This document shows positions 1-7,340 of a stretch of 9,645 nt of DNA, one piece after another; positions within the stretch are counted from its first letter, which is position 1, and the number at the start of each line of letters is the position of its first letter. Source of the DNA: JBFMHD01 sp040752395 [NCBI: Candidatus Hydrogenedentota bacterium] (GTDB lineage Bacteria; JBFMHD01); NCBI GenBank assembly GCA_040752395.1, contig JBFMHD010000102.1, positions 1 through 9,645 of the forward strand, given 5' to 3'. The translations under genes and the position numbers were made by a program. The notes below the pieces were generated by a model that was not told the DNA's origin, searched no databases, and saw nothing but the letters and a program-made list of their open reading frames with translations.

Positions 1-177
1 GTACTGCAAAAGGCTTGGCGGAACTTGAATAAACAAGGAGCGTCAGGGATAGACAGACAAAGTATCAAAGAGATAGAGGAAAATGGAGTAGATGAATTTC
101 TGAAAGGGATACAGGAAGAATTGAAAGATGAAAGTTATCGGAAAGCCGTGAGAGGGAAAACTTCAAGCACGGTTTGA
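1..177 (+). pseudogene. Group II intron reverse transcriptase, N-terminal remnant
   Basis: Frame 1 reads without a start from the window edge to TGA at 175-177. Codons 1-47 give a typical N-terminus of a bacterial group II intron reverse transcriptase/maturase: an AW-x-x-x-N-x-x-GASGID block (near residues 5-18) followed by an acidic helix and LKDESYR, where intact proteins continue with a P-x-R-R-V-x-I-P-K block and then the polymerase domains. Here that continuation is missing. After residue 47 the frame simply runs through the RNA domain V hairpin, so residues 48-58 are not protein-like. The catalytic YADD region, maturase domain and any endonuclease domain are absent. I read this as an internal deletion of most of the ORF; the 5' part of the intron lies outside the window. 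The remnant cannot encode an active enzyme. Confidence 0.75.
143..175 (+). ncRNA. Group II intron domain V hairpin
   Basis: The lower helix pairs AAGCCGTG (143-150) with CACGGTTT (168-175), carrying the AGC catalytic triad at 144-146. The upper helix pairs GAGG (152-155) with CTTC (161-164) and closes on a GAAAA loop. A short unpaired stretch on the 3' side (165-167) sits where domain V has its conserved bulge. The motif is followed by TGATGAGGGGG, a junction I associate with bacterial group II introns whose ORF ends just before domain V. The fold was drawn by eye, not scored. Confidence 0.6.
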
Positions 178-180
178 TGA

Positions 181-274
181 GGGGGTGCTGGAGACAGTAT
201 GAATGTTAAGTGCTTAACTGGTCGCTTGCGACGTATCACTAACAATATCCTACTGCGCCAGCGCTCTACTCTAC
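181..274 (+). other. Possible domain VI and 3' end of the group II intron
   Basis: Bases 185-190 pair with 195-200 around a GAGA loop (two G.T pairs), in the position expected for domain VI. CTACTCTAC at 266-274 looks like a bacterial group II intron 3' end, but it lies some 65 bases further on than expected. The stretch between holds two small perfect hairpins, GTTAAG-TG-CTTAAC (205-218) and GTCGC-TT-GCGAC (221-232), which may be a later insertion. The rest up to 357 contains no gene that I can see. Confidence 0.3.
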
Positions 275-280
275 AGAGTG

Positions 281-301
281 AATGCAAAATGCAAAATTTG
301 T
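281..301 (+). repeat. Short heptamer tandem repeat (AATGCAA)
   Basis: Two perfect AATGCAA units are followed by a diverged third, AATTTGT. The period of 7 is the same as in the longer arrays at 7191-7302 and 8561-8727. It lies between the intron remnant and glnS. Confidence 0.5.
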
Positions 302-357
302 CTCATTATTAATGCAGAGGTCAATAGAAAATATTACAAAGTTTGAAAATTAAGTGA

Positions 358-2094
358 ATGAAAATGGATGATTATCAATACAAGTCTTTTATAGATGTGA
401 TTATAGAGAATGATTTAAAAACCGGCAAATACAATGGTCGTGTCGTTACGCGGTTCCCGCCTGAACCTAATGGGTATTTACATATAGGGCATGCTAAATC
501 TATTTGTCTTAATTTCGGGTTAGCAAAAAGATATAATGGTGTCTGTCATTTACGATTTGATGATACGAACCCTACAAAGGAGGATATTGAGTACATAGAA
601 TCAATAAAACGAGATGTTAAATGGCTGGGGTTTGATTGGGTGGAGAGGGTGTTTTATGCTTCAGATTATTTTCAACACTTATATGATTATGCGATACAAC
701 TGATTAAAGATGGTAAGGCTTATGTTTGTGATTTAAGTATGGATGAGATACGAGAAACACGAGGTACTTTAACAGAGCCGGGCAAAGAGAGCGTTTATAG
801 AGACAGGTCTATTGATGAAAATTTAAATTTGTTTAAGCGGATGGAAAGAGGAGAATTTAAAGAAGGAGAATGCGTATTACGTGCAAAGGTTGATATGAGC
901 TCTGGCAACGTAAATATGAGGGACCCGGTTATGTATCGTATCTTACATCAACCACATCATAGAACAGGCGATAAATGGTGTATATATCCGATGTATGATT
1001 TTGCTCATTGTATTTCTGATTCTATAGAAAAGATTACACATTCGATCTGTACTCTGGAGTTTGAGGACCATCGGCCGTTGTACGACTGGTTTCTTGATGA
1101 ATTGAAAATTTATCATCCCAGGCAGATAGAATTTGCGCGACTGAATCTTACTTGTACTGTTTTAAGTAAACGAAAATTATTAGAACTTGTTGAAAAAGGT
1201 TATGTGAGGGGCTGGGATGACCCGAGAATGCCCACAATAGCTGGATTACGGCGCAGGGGATATACACCTGAAGCCATCAGAGATTTTTGTGAACGGATAG
1301 GTGTAGCAAAAAGTAACAGTACAGTTGACATAGCATTACTTGAGCATTGTATCCGTGAGGAATTAAATAAACGTGCTCCCAGAATTATGGCTGTATTAAG
1401 ACCTTTGAAAGTGGTTATAGATAATTATCCTTTTGACAAAGAGGAATTTCTCGATGCTGAAAACAACCCTGAAGACCCGGGAATGGGATCACGTAAAGTT
1501 CTGTTTTCAAAAGTAATATACATAGAGAGAGAAGATTTTATGGAAGAGCCTCCAGAGAATTTTTTTAGATTATCACCCGGTAAAGAGGTTCGCTTAAAAA
1601 ACGCCTACTACATCAAATGTAATGACGTTGTTAAAAATCCAAAAACAGAAGAGGTTATTGAACTACATTGCACCTATGACCCTGAGACAAAAGGTGGTTG
1701 GTCAGCTGATGGACGGAAGGTAAAGGGGACTCTTCACTGGGTTTCTGCTAAACGATTTATAAAAGCCGAAGTTCGGTTATATGACTATTTATTTTTAAAA
1801 CCCAATCCTGACGAAAACTGGAACACATCTGATATTGCAGCAAATTTAAATCCAAATTCTTTAATTGTACTTGATTCCTGTTTAGTTGAACAAAGTCTAA
1901 AAGATGCGAAACCGGGTGATAGATTTCAGTTTTTAAGACATGGTTATTTTTGTGTGGATTCAGATTCTACAAAAGAGAGGCTTGTATTCAACCGTATTGT
2001 TGTTTTACGCGATAGCTGGAAGAAACGCGGGGAAGACCAGGTTGTAAAAATTCAATCAAAGACTGATGGGGATGCGTTGATAGAAGGTATGTAA
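358..2094 (+). CDS. glnS: Glutaminyl-tRNA synthetase
   Basis: Class I aminoacyl-tRNA synthetase that charges tRNA(Gln) with glutamine directly in the cytoplasm, an alternative to the Glu-tRNA(Gln) amidotransferase route. The Rossmann catalytic domain begins with [14 protein letters not shown], with HIGH at residues 42-45. The class I KMSKS loop appears as VLSKR at 268-272, in the GlnRS form. Long stretches match the E. coli enzyme almost word for word (for example [28 protein letters not shown]). The C-terminal half is the two-barrel anticodon-binding region, ending about 20 residues beyond the E. coli length. At 578 aa it is complete. An in-frame TGA directly precedes ATG 358, so the start is 358 or the ATG at 364; neither has a clear Shine-Dalgarno site. 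It is the first gene of a co-directional run, 19 bases before the next. Confidence 0.97.
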   Translation: MKMDDYQYKSFIDVIIENDLKTGKYNGRVVTRFPPEPNGYLHIGHAKSICLNFGLAKRYNGVCHLRFDDTNPTKEDIEYIESIKRDVKWLGFDWVERVFYASDYFQHLYDYAIQLIKDGKAYVCDLSMDEIRETRGTLTEPGKESVYRDRSIDENLNLFKRMERGEFKEGECVLRAKVDMSSGNVNMRDPVMYRILHQPHHRTGDKWCIYPMYDFAHCISDSIEKITHSICTLEFEDHRPLYDWFLDELKIYHPRQIEFARLNLTCTVLSKRKLLELVEKGYVRGWDDPRMPTIAGLRRRGYTPEAIRDFCERIGVAKSNSTVDIALLEHCIREELNKRAPRIMAVLRPLKVVIDNYPFDKEEFLDAENNPEDPGMGSRKVLFSKVIYIEREDFMEEPPENFFRLSPGKEVRLKNAYYIKCNDVVKNPKTEEVIELHCTYDPETKGGWSADGRKVKGTLHWVSAKRFIKAEVRLYDYLFLKPNPDENWNTSDIAANLNPNSLIVLDSCLVEQSLKDAKPGDRFQFLRHGYFCVDSDSTKERLVFNRIVVLRDSWKKRGEDQVVKIQSKTDGDALIEGM

Positions 2095-2113
2095 GTTTTA
2101 GAGACTTAAAGGT

Positions 2114-4369
2114 ATGACAGAAGAAAAAAAATATTATATTTTATACCACAATGCTGTTTATGGCTCATATACAATTGAAGAATTAGAGTTATTTCTTACA
2201 CCAGCAACGCTTGTATGCCGTGTTGGTGAAGATACCTGGCATACTGCATCAGATGTAGAAGAATTAAAACCATTATTACAAAAAAAAGCTACGCGACTTG
2301 AACCTGAGCAACCACCGGGATTTGAATACTATGTTTTACATCAAGGTAAAGAATACGGACCATATTCATTAGAGCAATTAAAAGAGTTTGTAACAAAAGC
2401 CACACAGATACGCATCGGTAAAAGTAATCGTTATATTCCTGCCTTTGAGCTTGCTGAACTTTACGATTTTTTTGAAAAAAAAGAGGTATCAGTTGAAAAA
2501 TATTGGTTCTACTATGATGATTCCGGAAAAGAGTTCGGTCCTTTTTCAAGACAGGAGCTTATCAATTTAATTAAAGAAGGCAAAATAACGGCACAAATGA
2601 AATTTAAACATATAACATGGAATATCCCTGTTATCCTTTCTGAATCGAAATTATACAAAGAGGTTACGAGTCCAACTGAACCTGGAAAACCAGAACCATC
2701 AGAAAAGAAACGGTTCGAATGGTATAAATTTTCGTTATTTATCTTTGCTTTCGCAGTTTTATTAATAGGATACTTTTTTCCTAAATCAGCCATTAAGGAG
2801 AATGCCAGGAATAAATCTGTTATTCAGCAAGAAACAAGCCAGGCTGAAGTTGATAGAGAAAATATAAAATCCGAATCTTTAAAAGTCGCCCCAATATTTG
2901 GAAGTTTATCCATTCCCCGGGAAAAAGAAGCTTGTTTAGTAGTTACGATGGTTGATGTAGGACAGGGGGATGGTTTTATTATTGTAACGCCTTCAAAAAA
3001 GGTTTATATAATTGATGCTGGTACGAATTCTACGACTACTATGATACCTTATCTAGGTAAACTGGGAATAACTAACATTGAGGCTGTTATAATGAGCCAT
3101 CCGCATACTGACCATATAGGAGGTATTGAAAAAATTTTATTAAATTTTCCTGTAAAAGAGGTTTATGACCCTGGTTACCCGCACACAACAGCTGTTTATA
3201 AAAAGTTGCTGGAACTAATACTTAACAAAGGGATAAATTATATTAATCCCAGAGCAGGTGATGAATATACCTTTGCAGATAATATCAGGGTTCAGATATT
3301 TCATCCGGATAGACCCGAGTACAGCAATATAAATAACAACTCTATAGTATGTAAACTTACTTACAACAAGACATCGATACTTTTTACAGGTGATGCTGAG
3401 GAGATGGCTGAAAAAATTATGTTAAATAAGTATGGTGACCAGCTACGAGCAGATGTTTTGAAAGTGGGTCATCACGGGAGTACAACCTCAACTACTGAAG
3501 AATGGTTGAGCAGGGTACAACCTAAAATTGCTTTGATTTCGTGCGGTGTAGGGAACAGCTACGGACATCCGCACACAGAGGTTATTGAGCGTTTGGGAAT
3601 GCGTAATATTGAGATCTATCGAACTGATTTAATGGGGTTTGTAATATTGAGATCAGATGGAATGAAATGGAGCGTAACAACTCATGAAACGCTTTATGAT
3701 GATGTTCATTTTGTATTTGATAAGGGGCTGATATATTATGAAACATTTGATGAGATAAATTTTTTAAAAAAATCTGGTTGGAGCGAGATGTTTGTTTCAG
3801 GGAGGGCTGATATATCAGGTGGTGCTTTAACTCTATACGCAGAACCGCGTGAGCAGATATATACTAAAGAGCCATCCGGACCATTAATACTAAAACAGCT
3901 GGAGATAGAGGATGGATACACAGTACTTATCAAGATGCAAGGTTCGGAGGCAAGAAACACTGATGGCGCGATTGTTATTTTTGGAGATAAATGGAACTGG
4001 GTATCATTAAGTTGTGCTGAGAGTAGAAACATCAGTCTTACAAACACAAATAACACCAATCAGAATACCGAATATTTTTATTTAAAGAAAAAACCAATAT
4101 TTTATGCGATTGAATTTTTTAGAGATAATATTAATATAGCTATTAGTGAAAACAGGAAGGATTGGGTAGTTATACGGCGTTATAAAGCAGCGGAGCTTGG
4201 TTTTTCTATTTCAGATGCTCAAATTGGTCTTTCGGCAAATTCCCGGGGTTATCAGCAAGCATTAGCTTTTTTCTTTGAGTATGCGGAATACAGTAGTAGT
4301 AGCAGGGATGCGTTACGCACAACAAAAAACCAGAACTTTGTTCAGGGACAGAGTCAGCAAAAAAAATAG
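2114..4369 (+). CDS. Three GYF_2-like domains, membrane anchor, ComEC-type metallo-beta-lactamase, lectin-like C-terminus
   Basis: Domain order as seen: three GYF_2-like units near residues 6-55, 70-121 and 129-183, each with an aromatic start, a G-x-[FY] or GP[FY] step and a following helix; a basic stretch, then a hydrophobic segment at about 204-223; a metallo-beta-lactamase fold at 275-515; and a C-terminal beta-rich region (about 535-725) resembling LamG/concanavalin-type domains. The metallo domain opens with VDVGQGD and carries HPHTDH at 329-334, GD at 426-427, HH at 453-454 and GHPH at 484-487, the pattern of the extracellular nuclease-like domain of ComEC/Rec2, but without ComEC's channel. 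By inference the GYF units are cytoplasmic and the hydrolase faces outward. The substrate is unknown; nucleic acid or a phosphoester is a reasonable guess. Start context is weak (AAAGG only one base from the ATG), so translation may be coupled to glnS. Confidence 0.8.
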   Translation: MTEEKKYYILYHNAVYGSYTIEELELFLTPATLVCRVGEDTWHTASDVEELKPLLQKKATRLEPEQPPGFEYYVLHQGKEYGPYSLEQLKEFVTKATQIRIGKSNRYIPAFELAELYDFFEKKEVSVEKYWFYYDDSGKEFGPFSRQELINLIKEGKITAQMKFKHITWNIPVILSESKLYKEVTSPTEPGKPEPSEKKRFEWYKFSLFIFAFAVLLIGYFFPKSAIKENARNKSVIQQETSQAEVDRENIKSESLKVAPIFGSLSIPREKEACLVVTMVDVGQGDGFIIVTPSKKVYIIDAGTNSTTTMIPYLGKLGITNIEAVIMSHPHTDHIGGIEKILLNFPVKEVYDPGYPHTTAVYKKLLELILNKGINYINPRAGDEYTFADNIRVQIFHPDRPEYSNINNNSIVCKLTYNKTSILFTGDAEEMAEKIMLNKYGDQLRADVLKVGHHGSTTSTTEEWLSRVQPKIALISCGVGNSYGHPHTEVIERLGMRNIEIYRTDLMGFVILRSDGMKWSVTTHETLYDDVHFVFDKGLIYYETFDEINFLKKSGWSEMFVSGRADISGGALTLYAEPREQIYTKEPSGPLILKQLEIEDGYTVLIKMQGSEARNTDGAIVIFGDKWNWVSLSCAESRNISLTNTNNTNQNTEYFYLKKKPIFYAIEFFRDNINIAISENRKDWVVIRRYKAAELGFSISDAQIGLSANSRGYQQALAFFFEYAEYSSSSRDALRTTKNQNFVQGQSQQKK

Positions 4370-4397
4370 TTGATTTTTATAAATAAATCGCTATAAT
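4370..4397 (+). promoter_or_regulatory. Candidate sigma-70-type promoter for the FapA gene
   Basis: TTGATT (4370-4375) and a perfect TATAAT (4392-4397) are separated by 16 bases in the 35-base gap before the FapA-family gene. A start 7-8 bases after the -10 box falls at 4404-4405, on the ATG itself. No Shine-Dalgarno sequence lies before that ATG, so the mRNA could be leaderless. The region is AT-rich, so a chance match is possible. Confidence 0.45.
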
Positions 4398-4404
4398 AAC
4401 TACG

Positions 4405-5844
4405 ATGATAAAAGAGATTAGGAAACTTGATGACAGGGCCCGGCGAGCCTATATAAAAATTAATGTCTCACCAAATCAGCTTAAAGCAACCTGCAAAATA
4501 GATATACCTGAAGAACTTGAGCCGGTAATACTTACAAAAGAGGATATCAAGGCCGCGTTAAAATTAAGGGGAGTAGTATTTGGCATAAATGAAGAAATTG
4601 TAAATGATATAATTAATCCCCCATATCGGCGAGAGGTTGTTATTGCAGAAGGGAAGCCAAAGAAGAACGGAGAAGATGCTAAACTCGAGTATCTTTTTGA
4701 TCTTGGGAAATTGACACCAAAAGAGTTGGAGGATGGCAGGGTTGATTTTTTTGAGTTAGGGTATGTTAAGAATGTTGTGGAGGGTCAGATACTTGTAAAG
4801 AAGATACCACCCACATCAGGTGAAGCCGGGATGACTGTTACAGGTAAACGGATCGAACCGATATCTGGCAGAGACAAGAAACTGCCAATGGGTAAAAATA
4901 CTGAAATTTCACCCAATGGACTTGAATTAAGAGCTACGACCCAGGGTCATGTTTATATCAAGAATAATAAGGTTATGGTTGAAAATATATTTGTTATAAG
5001 CAGTGATATAGATGTTTCTACGGGTCATATAGATTTTCTTGGCAGAGTTATTGTACATGGTGATGTGGCTGATAGAATAAGAATAACGGCCCGGGATGAT
5101 ATTGAGATTTATGGAGATGTTAGAGCAGCAACGATTAAATCGACTGAGGGAAGTATAAAAATTAGCAGAGCTATATTTGGTCGAAACAGCGCGTTTCTTA
5201 AAGCAAAGAAGAATATCTCGGCAAGATTTGTTGAGCAGGCAAGACTTGAGGCTGGTGGAGATGTTATTGTTCAGGAATATATATTACATTCTGAAGTGAG
5301 GTGTGAGGGTAAGATAGCTGTACTTGGCAAACCTGGTATAATTGCCGGAGGTTCTTATTATTGCATAGAATCTTTATATACAAATGACCTGGGAAGCGAA
5401 TCCGGGGTTAAAACGCAGGTAGAGGTGAATGATTTCACAGCACCAAAGTTGCAGGAAGAGATGTCTAAATTATTAGATGAAAGGTCTGTATTAAAAGCGA
5501 AATTAGCACCATTGGAGAGGGCGCTTAAAGATTTAAGAGAGATAGGGATTAGAGAAGATGCGCTGGCTACACAGAGAAGAGAAGAGCTATTAGAGCTTGT
5601 TAAACCGTTTCGTTATCTTTACCCGCAGTTATGTCTTCTTGAAGATGAGGTTGAAGAAAAAAAGAAATTTTTTAAAACTCTAAGTTCACCGCAAGAGGTT
5701 GTATGTCTTGGAAGGATATATCCCGGGGTGATAATAAAGATTGGTCCTGATGAAGTAGTAATAAAGGCTATGTATAGCAGTAAACGTTTTGTGCTTATTA
5801 ATAACAAAAGTATCAGTGTCCGTGATGTGAGAGCTGGAAGATAA
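4405..5844 (+). CDS. FapA / DUF342 family protein
   Basis: Belongs to the DUF342 family named for FapA, a polar flagellar assembly factor in Vibrio; many members occur in genomes without that system and have no known role. Visible parts: an N-terminal domain (about 12-190) ending in the family's GxxVTG-x-x-I/L-x-P-x-x-G-x-D pattern (MTVTGKRIEPISGRD, 143-157); a repetitive right-handed beta-helix (about 195-330) with short turns such as GRVIVHGDV, DDIEIYGDV and GGDVIV, similar in style to the MinC C-terminal domain; a charged coiled coil (about 345-425); and a small beta C-terminal domain. No signal peptide or membrane segment is seen, so it should be cytoplasmic. At 479 aa it looks complete. 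No flagellar gene is visible in this window, so the symbol fapA is withheld. cca starts 9 bases after its stop. Confidence 0.88.
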   Translation: MIKEIRKLDDRARRAYIKINVSPNQLKATCKIDIPEELEPVILTKEDIKAALKLRGVVFGINEEIVNDIINPPYRREVVIAEGKPKKNGEDAKLEYLFDLGKLTPKELEDGRVDFFELGYVKNVVEGQILVKKIPPTSGEAGMTVTGKRIEPISGRDKKLPMGKNTEISPNGLELRATTQGHVYIKNNKVMVENIFVISSDIDVSTGHIDFLGRVIVHGDVADRIRITARDDIEIYGDVRAATIKSTEGSIKISRAIFGRNSAFLKAKKNISARFVEQARLEAGGDVIVQEYILHSEVRCEGKIAVLGKPGIIAGGSYYCIESLYTNDLGSESGVKTQVEVNDFTAPKLQEEMSKLLDERSVLKAKLAPLERALKDLREIGIREDALATQRREELLELVKPFRYLYPQLCLLEDEVEEKKKFFKTLSSPQEVVCLGRIYPGVIIKIGPDEVVIKAMYSSKRFVLINNKSISVRDVRAGR

Positions 5845-5853
5845 CTATTAATT

Positions 5854-7200
5854 ATGCAAATCCCAGATGAAGTAAAAATATTGATAAATAAATTTAATGA
5901 AAAAGGGTTTAAATCGTATCTTGTTGGTGGTTGTGTAAGAGATTATCTTATGGGTATAAAAGTTAATGATTATGATTTAGCTACTGATGCAACACCAGAT
6001 GAGACAAGCAAAGTATTTAGCCATACGCATCCTGTAGGTGTAGATTTTGGTACGGTCCTTGTCATTATTCAAGGAAAGGGATTTGAGGTAACGAGTTTCA
6101 GAAAGGATATCGAAACAGATGGTCGTCATGCAAAAGTAGAGTTCTCACGAAATCTTATTGATGACCTGAACAGACGTGATTTTACGATTAATGCTATAGC
6201 TTATGACCCTTTGAAGGATGAGTATATAGACCCTTTTAAAGGGAGAGAAGACATAAAAAACAAGATACTACAAAGCGTCGGTGATTCACGGAAGAGATTT
6301 AAAGAGGATTACCTGCGGATTTTACGCGGCATAAGGTTCGCAGCTCGGTTTAAATTACAGATTGAGCAGTCTGTAAAAGAAGCTATTTCTGAAACTAAAA
6401 ACGGTATAAATATTTTATCAGATGAACGGATACGGGAAGAAATTTTAAAATCGCTTGAACAGATTGACAAACCATCAGACTATTTTAACTTGATGGATGA
6501 ATTATCGGTTTTAGCTGTAATTTTACCTGAACTTACAGAGCTTAAAGGCGTAGAGCAGAATTATTATCATCTTTATGATTGTTTTACACATACAATGGTC
6601 TCGATTGACAGAATCAAAAAAAAGTATCCGTTACTCAGACTTACGGTTTTACTTCATGATATAGCCAAACCCGAGTGCAAAACTTTTAAAAATGAGAAAA
6701 AAGATTTTACATTTACTGGTCATGACAGACAGGGTGCCAATATAGCAAAAAAAATTATGACACGATTAAAATTCTCAAAAGACGAGATTAAATACGTAAC
6801 CACTCTTATTAAAAATCATTTATATATACTTAATGAAAATGCGACCAAACCCGCTATACGCAGATATATTAATAGAATTGGTAAAGAATATTTGAAAGAT
6901 ATGTTCAGATTTCATTTTGCAGATGTATATTCACACAGATTTGCAGAGCAGAGAAGGAAGGAGGTACTTAATTTTTATAGACGGATAAAGGAGGTGCTTA
7001 AAGAAGAAAATGTCTTTAGTATAAAGGACCTTGCTATTAATGGTTATGATTTAAAAGATATGGGGTTGGAACCCTCGCCTTTATTCTCTAAAATATTAAA
7101 ACATTGTCTTGAGATCGTTCTTGATAACCCAGATAAAAACAAAAAAGAGATATTGATTGATGAAGTGAAAAAATATTTACAGACTTCTAGCGGGCTGTAG
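5854..7200 (+). CDS. cca: CCA-adding tRNA nucleotidyltransferase with HD domain
   Basis: Class II nucleotidyltransferase of the polymerase-beta superfamily that builds or repairs the 3' CCA of tRNAs. Seen in order: the G-G-x-V-R-D loop (LVGGCVRDYL, 23-32), the metal-binding DYD at 39-41, RRDFTINA at 107-114, the EDYLRILRGIRFAARF helix at 151-166, the SDERIREE motif near 189-196, then an HD domain with H246, H268-D269 and H290-D291. The length (448 aa) fits the HD-containing E. coli-like form. It could instead be a CC-adding or A-adding specialist, or a bacterial poly(A) polymerase, if a paralogue exists elsewhere. ATG 5854 has no Shine-Dalgarno site; with a 9-base gap, coupling to the upstream gene is likely. 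The last four residues (SSGL) and the TAG stop are encoded by a heptamer repeat tract, so the native C-terminus has probably been replaced or slightly altered. Confidence 0.93.
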   Translation: MQIPDEVKILINKFNEKGFKSYLVGGCVRDYLMGIKVNDYDLATDATPDETSKVFSHTHPVGVDFGTVLVIIQGKGFEVTSFRKDIETDGRHAKVEFSRNLIDDLNRRDFTINAIAYDPLKDEYIDPFKGREDIKNKILQSVGDSRKRFKEDYLRILRGIRFAARFKLQIEQSVKEAISETKNGINILSDERIREEILKSLEQIDKPSDYFNLMDELSVLAVILPELTELKGVEQNYYHLYDCFTHTMVSIDRIKKKYPLLRLTVLLHDIAKPECKTFKNEKKDFTFTGHDRQGANIAKKIMTRLKFSKDEIKYVTTLIKNHLYILNENATKPAIRRYINRIGKEYLKDMFRFHFADVYSHRFAEQRRKEVLNFYRRIKEVLKEENVFSIKDLAINGYDLKDMGLEPSPLFSKILKHCLEIVLDNPDKNKKEILIDEVKKYLQTSSGL

Positions 7201-7302
7201 CCCGTAGCCTGTAGCCTGTCCTGCTACTTCTCACTTCCCACTTCTTACTTCTTACTTTTTCCGTTATCTTGCCTCTTGCCTCTTGCTTCTTGCTTCTACT
7301 TG
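7187..7302 (+). repeat. Composite heptamer tandem-repeat tract, copy A
   Basis: From 7191 the tract can be cut into sixteen consecutive 7-base units: one CGGGCTG, three TAGCCTG-like (7198-7218), a linker TCCTGCT, five ACTTCTT-like (7226-7260), a linker CCGTTAT, four CTTGCTT/CTTGCCT (7268-7295) and CTACTTG. Three different heptamer families thus follow each other. CGGGCT-GT-AGCCCG (7191-7204) also forms a perfect 6-bp hairpin around the cca stop. The same families in the same order recur, inverted, at 8561-8673. Confidence 0.85.
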
Positions 7303-7330
7303 ATATCATTAGAGTTACAACGTTTTTCAG

Positions 7331-7335
7331 AGGAG
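7331..7335 (+). promoter_or_regulatory. Ribosome binding site that fixes the DUF362 gene start
   Basis: AGGAG lies 5 bases before ATG 7341. The frame is open back to an ATG at 7269, but codons 7269-7302 fall inside the heptamer repeat tract and give no family-like sequence. The conserved protein begins with MSKVYF at 7341. Confidence 0.8.
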
Positions 7336-7340
7336 ATGAT

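Noticed and set aside
298-343. Promoter for glnS using TTGTCT and TATTAC
   Set aside because: The spacing between the two is 28 bases, and the alternative -35 box for TATTAC matches poorly.
2278-2480. Long A runs in the MBL gene as programmed frameshift sites
   Set aside because: The frame continues without interruption through all domains on both sides, so no shift is needed.
7198-7302. CRISPR array
   Set aside because: The units are 7 bases in contiguous tandem, with no spacers and no cas genes.
7300-7328. Promoter with TTGATA (7300-7305) for the DUF362 gene
   Set aside because: No acceptable -10 box is found 15-19 bases downstream.
7269-7340. Upstream extension of the DUF362 gene from an ATG at 7269
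   Set aside because: The first codons fall in the heptamer repeats; AGGAG at the right distance and the conserved N-terminus both point to 7341.
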